Source: Paracoccaceae bacterium (GTDB taxonomy: Bacteria > Pseudomonadota > Alphaproteobacteria > Rhodobacterales > Rhodobacteraceae). Taken from it: a stretch of DNA of 56,286 bases. The notes under the pieces are model-generated. The model saw nothing but the letters and a program-made list of their open reading frames with translations. It made no database searches and was not told the DNA's origin. Location: positions 1 to 56,286 of the forward strand of contig JAJFIC010000033.1 of NCBI GenBank assembly GCA_021775315.1, in the 5' to 3' direction. Positions 36,356-46,268 of this stretch are shown one piece after another (position 1 is the stretch's first letter; every line of letters starts with the position of its first letter). Both the position numbers and the translations under genes were made by a program.

Positions 36356-36470
36356 TGCCAGTGTTTCCTTATTGCTCAAATACTCAATTTGCACCCTTAG
36401 CACCCGGACACCGCGTCGGATGCCTTCGGCGAGAGTGTTGTCACAATAAAGAAACCAAAGGAGCGATGAG

Positions 36471-36845
36471 ATGAGAGACGTTTTTCTGGCCCTGGCTGCC
36501 CTGATTTCGGTCTTTGGGTTTTATACCCATGTGTTTCGCGGCAACAAGCTGATCACGCCGCCTTTGTTGGCGGCAGAGCTGCATCATGTGCCTAAGCACA
36601 CCCTGAAGTTTTCCTGGGATTGGGGGGCTGTGACCATGGTGGTTCTGACCGTCAGTTTTCTGGCCCCGATTTGGCGTCTGGATTTCTTGCCTCTGGCGAT
36701 GATGGCGACGGTTTATTCTTATGCGCTGGGCGCTTTGTCTTTTGTTACCATGTGGCGCGAAGGGTTTCGCGTCGCCCAGATGCCGCAATGGCTGGCCTTT
36801 TGGGGGGCCTCGTTATGCGGCTTGATCGCCTGGGGCGTTTTATGA
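36471..36845 (+). CDS. Small four-helix membrane protein of the pcc cluster
   Basis: A 124-residue protein with four predicted transmembrane segments (DVFLALAALISVFGFYTHV; WGAVTMVVLTVSFLAPI; LAMMATVYSYALGALSFV; WLAFWGASLCGLIAWGVL). A ribosome site AAAGGAG stands before the ATG. The stop overlaps the next gene (ATGA), so both are likely translated together. No family recognised. Confidence 0.75.
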   Translation: MRDVFLALAALISVFGFYTHVFRGNKLITPPLLAAELHHVPKHTLKFSWDWGAVTMVVLTVSFLAPIWRLDFLPLAMMATVYSYALGALSFVTMWREGFRVAQMPQWLAFWGASLCGLIAWGVL

Positions 36846-37246
36846 GGGCGATTGCATTTCTGATAGCCATGCTTTTTGGCACGGTGCCGGTTTTGGCCGA
36901 AGATGGGTTGAACGTGCCGTCGGGCCAGTTGGTTCTGCCCTATGAGGCCCTGTGGGAGGATCACCTTGCCGAAGGGACAAGCGGCGAAACCTGGCTGATC
37001 TTGCGCTTTCTGACGCCAGAGATTGCCAAGGCCAAGGGCAAGTTAAAGTTTGGCGATGCGGTGCCCGATATTGATTTTCTGTGTGAACAGGTGGGATTGC
37101 CACTGGTGGCGATGACCGGCGGCGGCGTGCATCAGATTATTGTCAATCTGATGGATCAACCGATCGCACGTGGCCAACGGGATACTGATGTGACGCAATT
37201 TATGAACGCTTACCGCGTTGAAAAGGGGGCCTGCATATGGGAATGA
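36842..37246 (+). CDS. Secreted protein of the pcc cluster (DUF6497-like)
   Basis: A 134-residue protein with an N-terminal signal peptide (AIAFLIAMLFGTVPVLA, cleavage before EDG). The mature part has two Cys (DFLCEQVG, GACIWE). I recall a Rhodobacterales family (DUF6497) in this position between pccB and pccA, but the assignment is from memory. It overlaps the preceding membrane-protein gene by four bases. Function unknown; the two could form one envelope unit. Confidence 0.7.
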   Translation: MRAIAFLIAMLFGTVPVLAEDGLNVPSGQLVLPYEALWEDHLAEGTSGETWLILRFLTPEIAKAKGKLKFGDAVPDIDFLCEQVGLPLVAMTGGGVHQIIVNLMDQPIARGQRDTDVTQFMNAYRVEKGACIWE

Positions 37247-37342
37247 TCCGGCACACGACACCAGATGTAGATCGCCTTGGGCGGTTTGAGTCTTTTGCAT
37301 CACGGTTTGGCAGCAGAGTTATCAACAATGTACGCAAATACG

Positions 37343-37370
37343 TTGATTTTGTTTCTTCTACGGCTACAAT
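37343..37370 (+). promoter_or_regulatory. Candidate sigma-70-type promoter before lipoprotein gene
   Basis: TTGATT (37343-37348) and TACAAT (37365-37370) are spaced by 16 bp, about 110 bp upstream of the lipoprotein ATG. It would give a long 5' leader. Confidence 0.4.
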
Positions 37371-37481
37371 CGCAGGTGGTTACACCCATGTAACCTGTAC
37401 CTTTGAACAGGGGACGGGCGGGGCGCGTACCTCCCGATCGCGCTCGTCCGAACCTCTGTCTGAATTATTGAGGAGGACAAT

Positions 37482-37613
37482 ATGTCGAGCAGTATCAATC
37501 TTATACTTGTCATCGCGCTTGTCGGGCTTGTGGCGGCTTGTGCGCCACCACCGCCCGAGCCGGAGCCAATCATGGTTCCAATCGCAGAAGAAGTGCCTTT
37601 GTCTAAGTACTAA
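37482..37613 (+). CDS. 43-residue lipoprotein
   Basis: A very short gene with a strong ribosome site (AGGAGG, 37471-37476). The product begins MSSSINLILVIALVGLVAAC, with a lipobox VAAC and Cys20 as the lipidated residue. A proline-rich tail follows (APPPPEPEPIMVP) and ends LSKY. It is probably anchored in the outer or inner membrane. Such mini-lipoproteins of unknown role are common in Rhodobacterales. It precedes a hairpin at 37622. Confidence 0.7.
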   Translation: MSSSINLILVIALVGLVAACAPPPPEPEPIMVPIAEEVPLSKY

Positions 37614-37621
37614 TCTAACAA

Positions 37622-37650
37622 CAACAGGGCGGGAGGTTCTCGCCCTGTTG
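37622..37650 (+). terminator. Hairpin after lipoprotein gene
   Basis: CAACAGGGCG pairs perfectly with CGCCCTGTTG over a 9-base loop, nine bases after the stop. A good stem, but no T-run follows, so termination efficiency is uncertain. Confidence 0.5.
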
Positions 37651-37697
37651 ATCCTGCCCCTTATGACGCGACTGGCTGTGATGCCAAAGGGGGCACC

Positions 37698-38054
37698 ATG
37701 CTGAAGCATCGTGGGTTTCCGTCTCGTCTGCCCAGTTCTGATTTCCAGTTTACGATACGCCGCGCGAACCCCAAAGGGGTGACGCCGATTGTTGCGCGTG
37801 AACGTTATGCCGATCGCCGCCCTGCCGACCGGCGGGCTGATCTGGGGTTCATGGCCGCCCTGTGGGAATGTTTCGGCACAGAATCATTTGAGCGCGGCAA
37901 TCTGGATGCCGGTCGGATCAGTTGGTTATTCGGCCGCGAGGTCATTCCGGCCGAAGCTGATTTTGACAATCAAAGCTATGACGCTCTGCTTAAAATTGAT
38001 GTTGGACGGGCAATGGCTTCCTTTCCGGATGTATTTTCGGATGAATCGGCGTGA
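37698..38054 (+). CDS. Hypothetical protein of the pcc cluster
   Basis: A 118-residue soluble protein, arginine-rich in the first half (ARERYADRRPADRRAD) and acidic near the end. No signal or membrane segment and no domain I recognise. It sits between the lipoprotein and pccA and ends before a strong terminator at 38220. A GGGGGC ribosome-like site precedes the ATG. Codon use is similar to its neighbours, supporting a real gene. Confidence 0.65.
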   Translation: MLKHRGFPSRLPSSDFQFTIRRANPKGVTPIVARERYADRRPADRRADLGFMAALWECFGTESFERGNLDAGRISWLFGREVIPAEADFDNQSYDALLKIDVGRAMASFPDVFSDESA

Positions 38055-38219
38055 TTTTGCTTATCCCCCTCACGGTTTGGCAGTTTGTCGCCGACATCGC
38101 TTCCGGCGTTAAAATGGTGTTTGGTCTGCGGCAGATGTTGACCTATGTTGATGGTGTGGCAGGGATATGCGTCAGTAACCTGCCCGAAGGAACATTGAGA
38201 AATACCCTTCCCCTCCTAC

Positions 38220-38254
38220 GGGGCCCGGTCGCCACACGCCCGGGCCCCTTTTTC
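38220..38254 (+). terminator. Rho-independent terminator upstream of pccA
   Basis: GGGGCCCGG at 38220-38228 pairs with CCGGGCCCC at 38240-38248, followed by CTTTTTCT-like T-tract. It separates the small genes from pccA and implies pccA has its own promoter. Confidence 0.85.
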
Positions 38255-38345
38255 TATGCGCAATCCAAATTTGCGCGCTTTTCCAATAACATAACGAAAA
38301 TACCGCATCCTGTTCCGGGCTGCGGATCAAGAAGGACAGCCTGAT

Positions 38346-40346
38346 ATGTTCAAGAAAATCCTGATCGCCAATCGGGGCGAAATCGCGTGCCGGGTTATCA
38401 AATCGGCCCAAAAGATGGGGATCAAAACCGTCGCGGTTTATTCTGATGCTGACAAACACGCGCTGCATGTTTCCATGGCGGATGAGGCTGTGCATATTGG
38501 CCCGTCAGCGGCGGCGGAAAGTTACATCGTGATCGACAAGATCATGGCCGCGGTCAAAGAAACCGGGGCCGAAGCGGTTCACCCGGGTTATGGTTTCTTG
38601 TCGGAAAACCGATTGTTCGCCGAAGCGTTAGAGGCGGCGGGTGTTGCGTTTATCGGGCCACCTGCGGGCGCGATTGAATCCATGGGCGACAAGATTACCA
38701 GCAAGAAACTGGCGCAAGAGGCCGGGGTTTCGACTGTGCCGGGTCATATGGGCCTGATTGCGGATGCCGATGAGGCGGTGAAGATCAGTAACGAGGTCGG
38801 CTATCCCGTGATGCTGAAAGCCAGTGCCGGTGGCGGTGGCAAGGGTATGCGGATCGCCTGGAATGACACGGAGGCCCGCGAGGGGTTTCAAAGCTCGAAG
38901 AATGAAGCGGCGGCTTCGTTTGGTGATGATCGGATATTCATCGAAAAATTTGTCACCCAGCCGCGCCACATCGAAATTCAGGTGCTCGGCGATAAACACG
39001 GCAACATCATCTATCTGAACGAGCGGGAATGCTCGATCCAGCGGCGGCAGCAAAAAGTGATTGAAGAGGCACCCAGCCCGTTTCTGGATGAGGCCACACG
39101 CAAATCGATGGGCGAGCAGTCTTGTGCGCTGGCAGCAGCGGTGGATTATTGTTCGGCGGGTACGGTGGAATTCATCGTCGATGGTGACCAGAATTTCTAT
39201 TTCCTTGAAATGAACACGCGGCTTCAGGTCGAGCATCCGGTGACCGAATTGATAACCGGCGTCGATCTGGTCGAACAGATGATCCGCGTGGCCTATGGCG
39301 AGGTGTTGTCGATCAAACAATCGGATATCGGGATCAACGGCTGGGCGATGGAAAGCCGACTTTATGCCGAAGATCCTTATCGCGGGTTTTTGCCGTCAAT
39401 TGGTCGTCTGACGCGGTATCGGCCTCCAGCCGAAGAGGCCACTGAAACCAGCGTTGTGCGCAATGATACCGGGGTTTACGAGGGCGGCGAGATTTCCATG
39501 TTCTATGATCCCATGATCGCCAAATTGTGTTCATGGGGGCCCGATCGCGCCACGGCAATTGACGTGATGCGCAATGCGCTGGACGAGTTCGAGGTTGAAG
39601 GCATTGGCCACAATATTCCGTTCTTGTCGGCTGTGATGGATCACCCGCGTTTTGTGTCAGGCGACATCACCACGGCCTTTATCGAAGAAGAATATCCCGA
39701 CGGTTTTGAAGGCGCGGTTTTGACCGAGCCTGAGCTGCGGCGACTGGCGGCCTCGGCTGCGGCGATGTTTCGGGTGCAGGAAATCCGCGATGCGCGCATA
39801 TCGGGCACGATGGACAACCATGAACGCGAGGTCGGCACGGATTGGGTGATTGCGCTGGGTGGTCAGGAATATCCTGTGACGATTTCCGCAGATCGCGACG
39901 GCGCGGATGTGAAATTCGCCGACGGTTCCATGCACCGGGTTGCATCAGACTGGGTGCCGGGTGTGGCCTTGGCGGTTATGGATGTGGATGGCATCAAACT
40001 GGTGGCCAAAGTTGCCCGTGCGCCCAGCGGCTATCGGATGCGTCATCGGGGTGCTGATCTGAAGGTGTTGGTCCGCTCGCCAAGATTGTTTGAGTTGGCT
40101 CAGCATATGATCGAAAAAACCCCGCCGGATACCTCGAAACTGTTGCTTTGCCCGATGCCGGGTCTGGTGGTTTCCGTTGTGGTTGCTGAGGGCGAGGAAG
40201 TTCAGGAAGGGCAGGCGCTGTGCACGGTTGAGGCCATGAAAATGGAAAACGTGCTTAGGGCGGAACGCAAGGGCGTTGTCAGCAAAATCAACGTCACCGC
40301 CGGTGACAGCCTGAAGGTTGACGACATCATCATGGAGTTTGACTGA
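38346..40346 (+). CDS. pccA: Propionyl-CoA carboxylase, alpha (biotin) subunit
   Basis: A 666-residue ATP-dependent biotin carboxylase with fused biotin carrier. The N-terminal biotin-carboxylase domain starts KKILIANRGEIACRVI; the ATP-grasp loop is SAGGGGKGMR, followed by ERECSIQRRQQKVIEEAPS and EMNTRLQVEHPVTE. A PCC-type BT linker domain precedes the biotinyl domain, which has the acceptor Lys632 in EAMKMEN. Length is normal for PccA. The gene is preceded by a strong terminator, so it is probably transcribed separately from pccB. Confidence 0.96.
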   Translation: MFKKILIANRGEIACRVIKSAQKMGIKTVAVYSDADKHALHVSMADEAVHIGPSAAAESYIVIDKIMAAVKETGAEAVHPGYGFLSENRLFAEALEAAGVAFIGPPAGAIESMGDKITSKKLAQEAGVSTVPGHMGLIADADEAVKISNEVGYPVMLKASAGGGGKGMRIAWNDTEAREGFQSSKNEAAASFGDDRIFIEKFVTQPRHIEIQVLGDKHGNIIYLNERECSIQRRQQKVIEEAPSPFLDEATRKSMGEQSCALAAAVDYCSAGTVEFIVDGDQNFYFLEMNTRLQVEHPVTELITGVDLVEQMIRVAYGEVLSIKQSDIGINGWAMESRLYAEDPYRGFLPSIGRLTRYRPPAEEATETSVVRNDTGVYEGGEISMFYDPMIAKLCSWGPDRATAIDVMRNALDEFEVEGIGHNIPFLSAVMDHPRFVSGDITTAFIEEEYPDGFEGAVLTEPELRRLAASAAAMFRVQEIRDARISGTMDNHEREVGTDWVIALGGQEYPVTISADRDGADVKFADGSMHRVASDWVPGVALAVMDVDGIKLVAKVARAPSGYRMRHRGADLKVLVRSPRLFELAQHMIEKTPPDTSKLLLCPMPGLVVSVVVAEGEEVQEGQALCTVEAMKMENVLRAERKGVVSKINVTAGDSLKVDDIIMEFD

Positions 40347-40364
40347 GGTCATGTCCGCCCCGCG

Positions 40365-40763
40365 CTATTTCCCCAGTAAACGCAGAATCTCATCCTGGCG
40401 CATCGGCATTTTGTCGATTGCGCGGATCAGTTCGCGCACCGACCACGGTGTCGGTTTGCGAAACGCGACTTTGCCGTCTTTGCCGATCAAAACCAGCATA
40501 AACCCACGCGGGTGCATTGATTGGCGCAAGGGGCTGTTCGCGGCTGGGTCCGTATCCGTCAGGATAATCACGTCGCGGATTTCCAGCTCGGTCGGATCCT
40601 CGGCCAGCAGTTCCATCTGGCGTCGAAATCTGGGGTCGTTTTCGCTTGCTGCAAAAATCACCAGCGGGCGGTTGACCCAGACATATTCCACCAGCGGATC
40701 GTCATCGGCACTGATCGTTGCTGGAAATGCCAAAACCAAAATTAGGACTAAAAACTTACGCAT
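40365..40763 (-). CDS. Secreted DUF4174-like protein
   Basis: A 132-residue protein encoded antisense to the pcc/mcm block. It has a signal peptide (FLVLILVLAFPATISAD). A thioredoxin-like pattern follows (RPLVIFAASENDPRFRRQ...LIGKDGKVAFRKPTPWSVRELIRAID). That arrangement matches DUF4174 domain proteins. No CxxC is present, so it is not a disulfide reductase. Start at the ATG 40763; the longer frame to 41006 lacks a ribosome site and a signal. Role unknown. Confidence 0.75.
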   Translation of the reverse strand: MRKFLVLILVLAFPATISADDDPLVEYVWVNRPLVIFAASENDPRFRRQMELLAEDPTELEIRDVIILTDTDPAANSPLRQSMHPRGFMLVLIGKDGKVAFRKPTPWSVRELIRAIDKMPMRQDEILRLLGK

Positions 40764-40919
40764 CGTTTCCCCGATAACTTTGCCGCCGGATTGGAAGCAT
40801 TTTAAACATATTGGTTGTGTTTTGCCGCTTTCCAAGGGGCAGAAGCCTTGTGGTGTTAATCCCGTGGTCAGGGTCGCTTGATAATGTTGCTGTTGATAAC
40901 ATATCTGGCGCAAAGGGGC

Positions 40920-41828
40920 ATGGGGTTTTTGGACGTGATCCTGCATATTGGGGCGCATCGCACGGGGACAACCTCGTTTCAGCGTGCGCTCCAGCAAAAT
41001 CAACATGATTTGGTCAAAAGCGGTGTGACCTTCTGGGGGCCAAGAACAACCCGCAGCGGTCGGTTTTCGGGGCTGTTGGGCCCAAAAAAGCCGGAAACCG
41101 AAAAATTGGTGGAACGCAATCGGGGCGTTATTTCTATTGAAATAGCGCGATTGGAAAAAGCGGGGCAGAAAACCCTGCTTGTCAGCGAAGAAAACATTCT
41201 CGGCTCCATGCGGGCAAATCTGCGGGCGACACGTCTTTATCCCGGGTTGGACGAACGGTTGAGCCGGTTTGCCAGCGTGTTTGGGCCGGTATGCCGCCAG
41301 ATTGGCCTGACGATCCGCCCTTATGAAGATTATTGGTCATCAACCATGGCCTACGCGATCAAGGCCGGGCATCAGGTTTTTGATGAAGAAGGGCTTGATC
41401 GTTTGGTGACCCAACCGCGCAGTTGGCGCAATGTGGTGTCAGATGTGGCGACGGCCTTTCCCAAGGCGCGCGTCACGGTTTGGGAATTTGACCGCCTGAT
41501 CGGCAAGCCGCAGTCGCAATACCGCCTGATGGCAGGCCGGCGTGGTCGCCTGCGTCCGATGAACGAGCGGCACAATGTCAGCCCGGGGCGCGACATGCTG
41601 CGCGAGGTTCTGAACCTCAGGGGCGACGAACGCGCGGTGCAAACAATTGCCACGGGCGACGGCCGATACATGCCGTTTGGCGAACACCATCTGGGGGCTT
41701 TTCAAGCGCAATATCAGGCCGATTTGGTCTGGTTGCGCGGACAGCCCACCGCAGATTTCACATTTGTAGAAGAGACAGAGCCGGAAACGGTTCCCATCAA
41801 AAAAGTTGCAGGAAGGGGTTTTCGATGA
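40920..41828 (+). CDS. Sulfotransferase-like protein
   Basis: A 302-residue protein. The N-terminus [21 protein letters not shown] matches the 5'-phosphosulfate-binding loop of PAPS-dependent sulfotransferases (GxxRTGTTxLxR). Later [16 protein letters not shown] and [11 protein letters not shown] follow the general fold. The start at 40920 is chosen for the AAGGGG site and because it opens the conserved strand. It overlaps mcmA by four bases (ATGA), so the two are translationally coupled. Transferase activity and acceptor are unproven. Confidence 0.7.
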   Translation: MGFLDVILHIGAHRTGTTSFQRALQQNQHDLVKSGVTFWGPRTTRSGRFSGLLGPKKPETEKLVERNRGVISIEIARLEKAGQKTLLVSEENILGSMRANLRATRLYPGLDERLSRFASVFGPVCRQIGLTIRPYEDYWSSTMAYAIKAGHQVFDEEGLDRLVTQPRSWRNVVSDVATAFPKARVTVWEFDRLIGKPQSQYRLMAGRRGRLRPMNERHNVSPGRDMLREVLNLRGDERAVQTIATGDGRYMPFGEHHLGAFQAQYQADLVWLRGQPTADFTFVEETEPETVPIKKVAGRGFR

Positions 41829-43954
41829 GCGGACCTGAAGATTGGAAAAAACTGGCTGAAAAAGAACTGCGCGGCAAGCCGTTGGCGGATCTGGATTGGC
41901 AAACGCCCGAGGGTATCCGCGTCAAGCCGGTCTATACAGCCGACGACATTGCAGGGCTGGAACATACCGCTGAAATGCCCGGCATTGCCCCGTTCACACG
42001 CGGACCAAAGGCGACAATGTATGCCGGGCGGCCGTGGACAATCCGGCAATATGCCGGGTTTTCAACCGCAGAGGAAAGCAACGCGTTTTACCGTCAGGGG
42101 CTTGCCGCCGGGCAAATGGGGGTTTCTGTTGCCTTTGATTTGGCAACCCATCGCGGATATGACAGCGATCATCCACGGGTGGTTGGTGATGTCGGCAAGG
42201 CAGGCGTTGCGATTGACAGCGTTGAGGATATGAAAATCCTGTTTGACGGTATCCCGCTTGACAAAATCTCGGTGTCGATGACCATGAACGGGGCGGTCAT
42301 TCCGATCCTCGCCAGCTTTATCGTTGCAGGCGAAGAACAGGGCGTTGACCGCAGCGCATTGTCGGGCACCATTCAGAATGATATTCTGAAAGAGTTCATG
42401 GTGCGCAATACCTATATTTACCCGCCTGAGCCGTCGATGCGGATTGTTTCTGACATCATTGAATACACTTCGACTCAAATGCCGCGTTATAATTCGATCT
42501 CGATTTCCGGCTATCACATGCAGGAAGCAGGCGCGAACCTTGTGCAGGAACTGGCGTTTACGCTGGCGGATGGCAAAGAATACGTCAAAGCGGCGATTGA
42601 CAAAGGTATGGATGTCGACGCCTTTGCCGGGCGGTTGTCGTTCTTTTTCGCCATCGGCACGAATTTCTTTATGGAAATTGCGAAACTGCGCGCCGCACGT
42701 CTGCTTTGGTCGCGGATCATGGCCGAATTTAATCCCAAAAACCCGAAAAGCAGCATGCTCAGAACCCATTGCCAAACCTCTGGCGTGTCGCTGGCCGAAC
42801 AGGATCCCTACAACAATGTGGTGCGCACCGCTTACGAGGCGATGTCGGCCGTTTTAGGCGGCACGCAATCCCTGCACACCAACAGTTTTGACGAGGCGAT
42901 TGCCCTGCCGACCGAGGCTTCGGCGCGGCTGGCCCGCAACACGCAGCTGATTTTGCAGAACGAAACTGGTGTGACCAAGGTGGTCGATCCGCTGGCAGGG
43001 TCGTATTATGTTGAAAGCCTGACCAAAGAAATCGCCGACGCGGCCTGGGCTTTGATCCAAGAGGTCGACGAAATGGGCGGCATGACCAAAGCGGTCGCAT
43101 CCGGCATGCCAAAGCTGCGCATTGAAGAGGCCGCGGCGAAACGTCAGGCCGCCGTCGATCGTGGCGACGAAGTGGTCGTGGGCGTCAACAAATTCCGGTT
43201 AGAAAAAGAGCCTGTGATTGACGTGCGCGAAATTGACAACACCGCTGTGCGCACTTCGCAAGTCGCACGGTTGGCACGCATTCGCGACAGCCGCGATCCG
43301 GCGGCTTGGGAAAACGCACTTGCAGCACTTGAACAAGCCGCAGCATCGGGCAAGGGCAACCTGCTTGAACTGGCAATAGAGGCTGCACGCGCACGCGCCA
43401 CAGTCGGGGAGATTTCAGACGCTATGGAAAAAACATTCGGACGCCACCGGGCAGAGGTCAAAACCTTGGCCGGCGTTTATGGCGCTGCCTATGAAGGCGA
43501 CGCAGGTTTTGCCGCTATTCAGGCCGATGTCGAGGCCTTCGCCGAAGAAGAAGGGCGTCGCCCGCGCATGCTGGTTGTCAAAATGGGTCAGGACGGTCAC
43601 GACCGGGGCGCCAAGGTGATTGCCACTGCCTTTGCAGATATCGGCTTTGACGTCGATGTCGGCCCGCTGTTCCAGACCCCGGAAGAGGCGGCGCAGGACG
43701 CGATTGACAATGATGTCCATGTGGTCGGTATCAGCTCGCAGGCGGCGGGTCACAAAACACTGGCACCCAAACTGATCGAAGCGCTGGAGGCCGCAGGTGC
43801 AGGTGAAATTCTGGTGATTTGTGGTGGTGTTATCCCGCAGCAGGATTATGACTATCTGCACAATGCCGGGGTGAAAGCGATTTTCGGCCCCGGAACCAAT
43901 ATTCCGGAGGCGGCGAAAAATATCCTTGGCCTGATCCGGCAGACGCGCGGCTGA
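41825..43954 (+). CDS. mcmA: Methylmalonyl-CoA mutase
   Basis: A 709-residue adenosylcobalamin enzyme converting (R)-methylmalonyl-CoA to succinyl-CoA, the last step of propionate entry to the TCA cycle. The barrel domain carries [16 protein letters not shown] and [14 protein letters not shown]. The C-terminal B12-binding domain has [15 protein letters not shown] near residue 590, with the DxHxxG His that ligates cobalt. One chain contains both domains, as expected for the homodimeric bacterial form. maeB follows after 19 bp. Confidence 0.97.
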   Translation: MSGPEDWKKLAEKELRGKPLADLDWQTPEGIRVKPVYTADDIAGLEHTAEMPGIAPFTRGPKATMYAGRPWTIRQYAGFSTAEESNAFYRQGLAAGQMGVSVAFDLATHRGYDSDHPRVVGDVGKAGVAIDSVEDMKILFDGIPLDKISVSMTMNGAVIPILASFIVAGEEQGVDRSALSGTIQNDILKEFMVRNTYIYPPEPSMRIVSDIIEYTSTQMPRYNSISISGYHMQEAGANLVQELAFTLADGKEYVKAAIDKGMDVDAFAGRLSFFFAIGTNFFMEIAKLRAARLLWSRIMAEFNPKNPKSSMLRTHCQTSGVSLAEQDPYNNVVRTAYEAMSAVLGGTQSLHTNSFDEAIALPTEASARLARNTQLILQNETGVTKVVDPLAGSYYVESLTKEIADAAWALIQEVDEMGGMTKAVASGMPKLRIEEAAAKRQAAVDRGDEVVVGVNKFRLEKEPVIDVREIDNTAVRTSQVARLARIRDSRDPAAWENALAALEQAAASGKGNLLELAIEAARARATVGEISDAMEKTFGRHRAEVKTLAGVYGAAYEGDAGFAAIQADVEAFAEEEGRRPRMLVVKMGQDGHDRGAKVIATAFADIGFDVDVGPLFQTPEEAAQDAIDNDVHVVGISSQAAGHKTLAPKLIEALEAAGAGEILVICGGVIPQQDYDYLHNAGVKAIFGPGTNIPEAAKNILGLIRQTRG

Positions 43955-43973
43955 ACCAGCCTTAGGGGATAAA

Positions 43974-46253
43974 ATGGACAACGAACCAAAAGACAGCAAC
44001 AGGCAGGCGGCGCTGGATTACCACGAGTTTCCGAAACCCGGAAAACTGGAAATCCGCGCCACCAAGCCACTTGCCAACGGGCGCGATCTGTCTTTGGCGT
44101 ATTCCCCCGGCGTGGCCGAGGCGTGTCTTGAGATCAAGGCCGATCCGGCAAATGCAGCGCGCTATACGTCGCGGGGCAATCTGGTGGCGGTGGTCACCAA
44201 TGGGTCCGCCGTTTTAGGGCTGGGAAATATTGGTGCGCTGGCGTCAAAGCCTGTGATGGAAGGCAAAGCTGTTCTGTTCAAGAAATTCGCCAATATCGAC
44301 TGTTTTGATATTGAGCTGAACGAAAGTGACCCCGAAAAGTTGGCGGATATCGTAACGGCGTTGGAACCCTCGTTTGGGGCGATCAATCTTGAAGACATCA
44401 AGGCACCGGATTGTTTTGTGGTGGAACGTCTGTGCCGCGAGCGGATGAACATCCCGGTGTTCCACGACGATCAGCACGGCACGGCCATTGTCGTGGGCGC
44501 GGCGGCGGTCAATGCGCTGCATATTACAGGTAAAGATTTCGCTGACATCAAGGTGGTTTCAACCGGTGGTGGGGCTGCCGGGATTGCTTGTCTGAATATG
44601 CTGCTTAAACTTGGGGTTAGGCGCGAAAATGTCTGGCTGTGTGATATCGCAGGGCTGGTTTACGAAGGCCGAACGGTCGAAATGACCCCGCAAAAGGCAA
44701 AATACGCGCAGGCCTCTGATTTGCGCGATCTGGGTGATGTGATCGGCGGCGCAGATTTGTTCCTTGGCCTGTCCGGCCCCGGCGTTCTGACGTCTGAGCA
44801 AGTGGCCAGAATGGCGGATCAGCCGATTGTGTTTGCGCTGGCCAATCCGACGCCGGAAATCCTGCCGGACGAGGTCAAAAGCGTTCGCAAGGATGCGATT
44901 ATTGCCACGGGACGGTCGGATTTTCCCAATCAGGTCAATAACGTCCTGTGTTTTCCGTTCATCTTTCGCGGTGCTTTGGATGTCGGCGCGACCGAGATTA
45001 ACGACGCGATGCAGCTTGCCTGTATTGACGGGATTGCAGAACTTGCACGCACAACCACCAGTGCCGAGGCGGCTGCGGCTTATCAGGGCGAGCAGATGAA
45101 TTTTGGGGCCGATTACCTGATCCCAAAGCCCTTTGATCCGCGCCTGATCGGCATCGTTGCAGGTGCCGTCGCCAAGGCGGCGATGGAAAGCGGTGTGGCT
45201 ACGCGCCCGATTGCCGATCTGGCTGCTTATAAGGCGGATCTGGACGGCTCGGTCTTCAAATCTGCGCTGATCATGCGCCCGGTGTTTGAGGCAGCGCGTT
45301 CAGCCAGCCGCCGGATCGTATTTGCGGAAGGCGAAAGCGAACGGGTTCTGCGCGCGGCAAATGCCATGGTCGATGAAACCGGTGATCGCCCTATTTTGAT
45401 CGGTCGGCCCGAGGTTGTCGCCCAACGGATCGAACGGCACGGGTTGGCAATAAAACCGGGTGTGGATTTTGATCTGGTTAATCCGGAGCTTGATGACAGG
45501 TTCCGCGAATACTGGGAAACCTATCACCGCCTGATGGAACGGCGCGGTGTGACGCCCGATCTGGCCAAGGCGATTTTGCGCACCAACACCACGGCGATTG
45601 CCGCAGTGATGGTCCATCGCGGCGAGGCTGACAGCATGATCTGCGGCACATTTGGCCAATATCTGTGGCATTTGAATTATGTTTGTCAGGTTTTGGGCGA
45701 TAAGGAATTGCACGCCGTTGGGGCGCTTTCCCTGATGATACAGGAAAGCGGGCCGCTGTTTATAACCGACACGCAGGTCAATCCCGAACCAACGCCGGAA
45801 CAGATCGCTGAAAGCGTGATAGCAGCGGCGCGTCACGTCAGGCGGTTCGGCGTGGAGCCCAATATTGCCCTATGTTCACATTCGCAATTTGGCAATCTGA
45901 ACACGGAAAGCGGCAAGCGGATGCGCGCGGCGCTGGCGTTGTTGGATGCACAGAACCTTGATTTTGCTTACGAAGGCGAAATGCACACGGACGCAGCCCT
46001 TGATCCGGATTTGCGGGCGCGGATTTTCCCCAGCTCGCGGATGCAAGGCGCTGCCAACGTTTTGGTTTTCGCCTCGACTGATGCGGCAAGTGCGGTTCGC
46101 AATGTGCTGAAAATCACCGCTGGTGGGTTAGAGGTCGGCCCGATCCTTATGGGGATGGGCAACAAGGTACATATCGTGACGCCCAGCATTACGGCGCGTG
46201 GATTGTTGAATATGGCGGCGCTGGCAGGCACGCCGGTACAGAATTACGGATAA
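43974..46253 (+). CDS. maeB: NADP-dependent malic enzyme (MaeB, with phosphotransacetylase-like C-terminus)
   Basis: A 759-residue hybrid protein. Residues up to about 430 form malic enzyme (malate to pyruvate + CO2), with [23 protein letters not shown] and the Rossmann [12 protein letters not shown]. The C-terminal 320 residues match phosphate acetyltransferase ([17 protein letters not shown]), usually a regulatory domain in MaeB proteins. It converts TCA carbon from succinyl-CoA to pyruvate during propionate growth. Between mcmA and prpE in the same orientation. Confidence 0.95.
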   Translation: MDNEPKDSNRQAALDYHEFPKPGKLEIRATKPLANGRDLSLAYSPGVAEACLEIKADPANAARYTSRGNLVAVVTNGSAVLGLGNIGALASKPVMEGKAVLFKKFANIDCFDIELNESDPEKLADIVTALEPSFGAINLEDIKAPDCFVVERLCRERMNIPVFHDDQHGTAIVVGAAAVNALHITGKDFADIKVVSTGGGAAGIACLNMLLKLGVRRENVWLCDIAGLVYEGRTVEMTPQKAKYAQASDLRDLGDVIGGADLFLGLSGPGVLTSEQVARMADQPIVFALANPTPEILPDEVKSVRKDAIIATGRSDFPNQVNNVLCFPFIFRGALDVGATEINDAMQLACIDGIAELARTTTSAEAAAAYQGEQMNFGADYLIPKPFDPRLIGIVAGAVAKAAMESGVATRPIADLAAYKADLDGSVFKSALIMRPVFEAARSASRRIVFAEGESERVLRAANAMVDETGDRPILIGRPEVVAQRIERHGLAIKPGVDFDLVNPELDDRFREYWETYHRLMERRGVTPDLAKAILRTNTTAIAAVMVHRGEADSMICGTFGQYLWHLNYVCQVLGDKELHAVGALSLMIQESGPLFITDTQVNPEPTPEQIAESVIAAARHVRRFGVEPNIALCSHSQFGNLNTESGKRMRAALALLDAQNLDFAYEGEMHTDAALDPDLRARIFPSSRMQGAANVLVFASTDAASAVRNVLKITAGGLEVGPILMGMGNKVHIVTPSITARGLLNMAALAGTPVQNYG

Positions 46254-46268
46254 AGCAGGAGATAAGCT

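Noticed and set aside
37237-37704. 155-codon frame overlapping the secreted protein and the lipoprotein
   Set aside because: It covers a promoter, the strong ribosome site of the lipoprotein and a hairpin in another frame; composition is not protein-like.
38051-38344. 97-codon frame overlapping the end of the 118-residue gene
   Set aside because: It runs through the Rho-independent terminator at 38220-38254 and has no ribosome site of its own.
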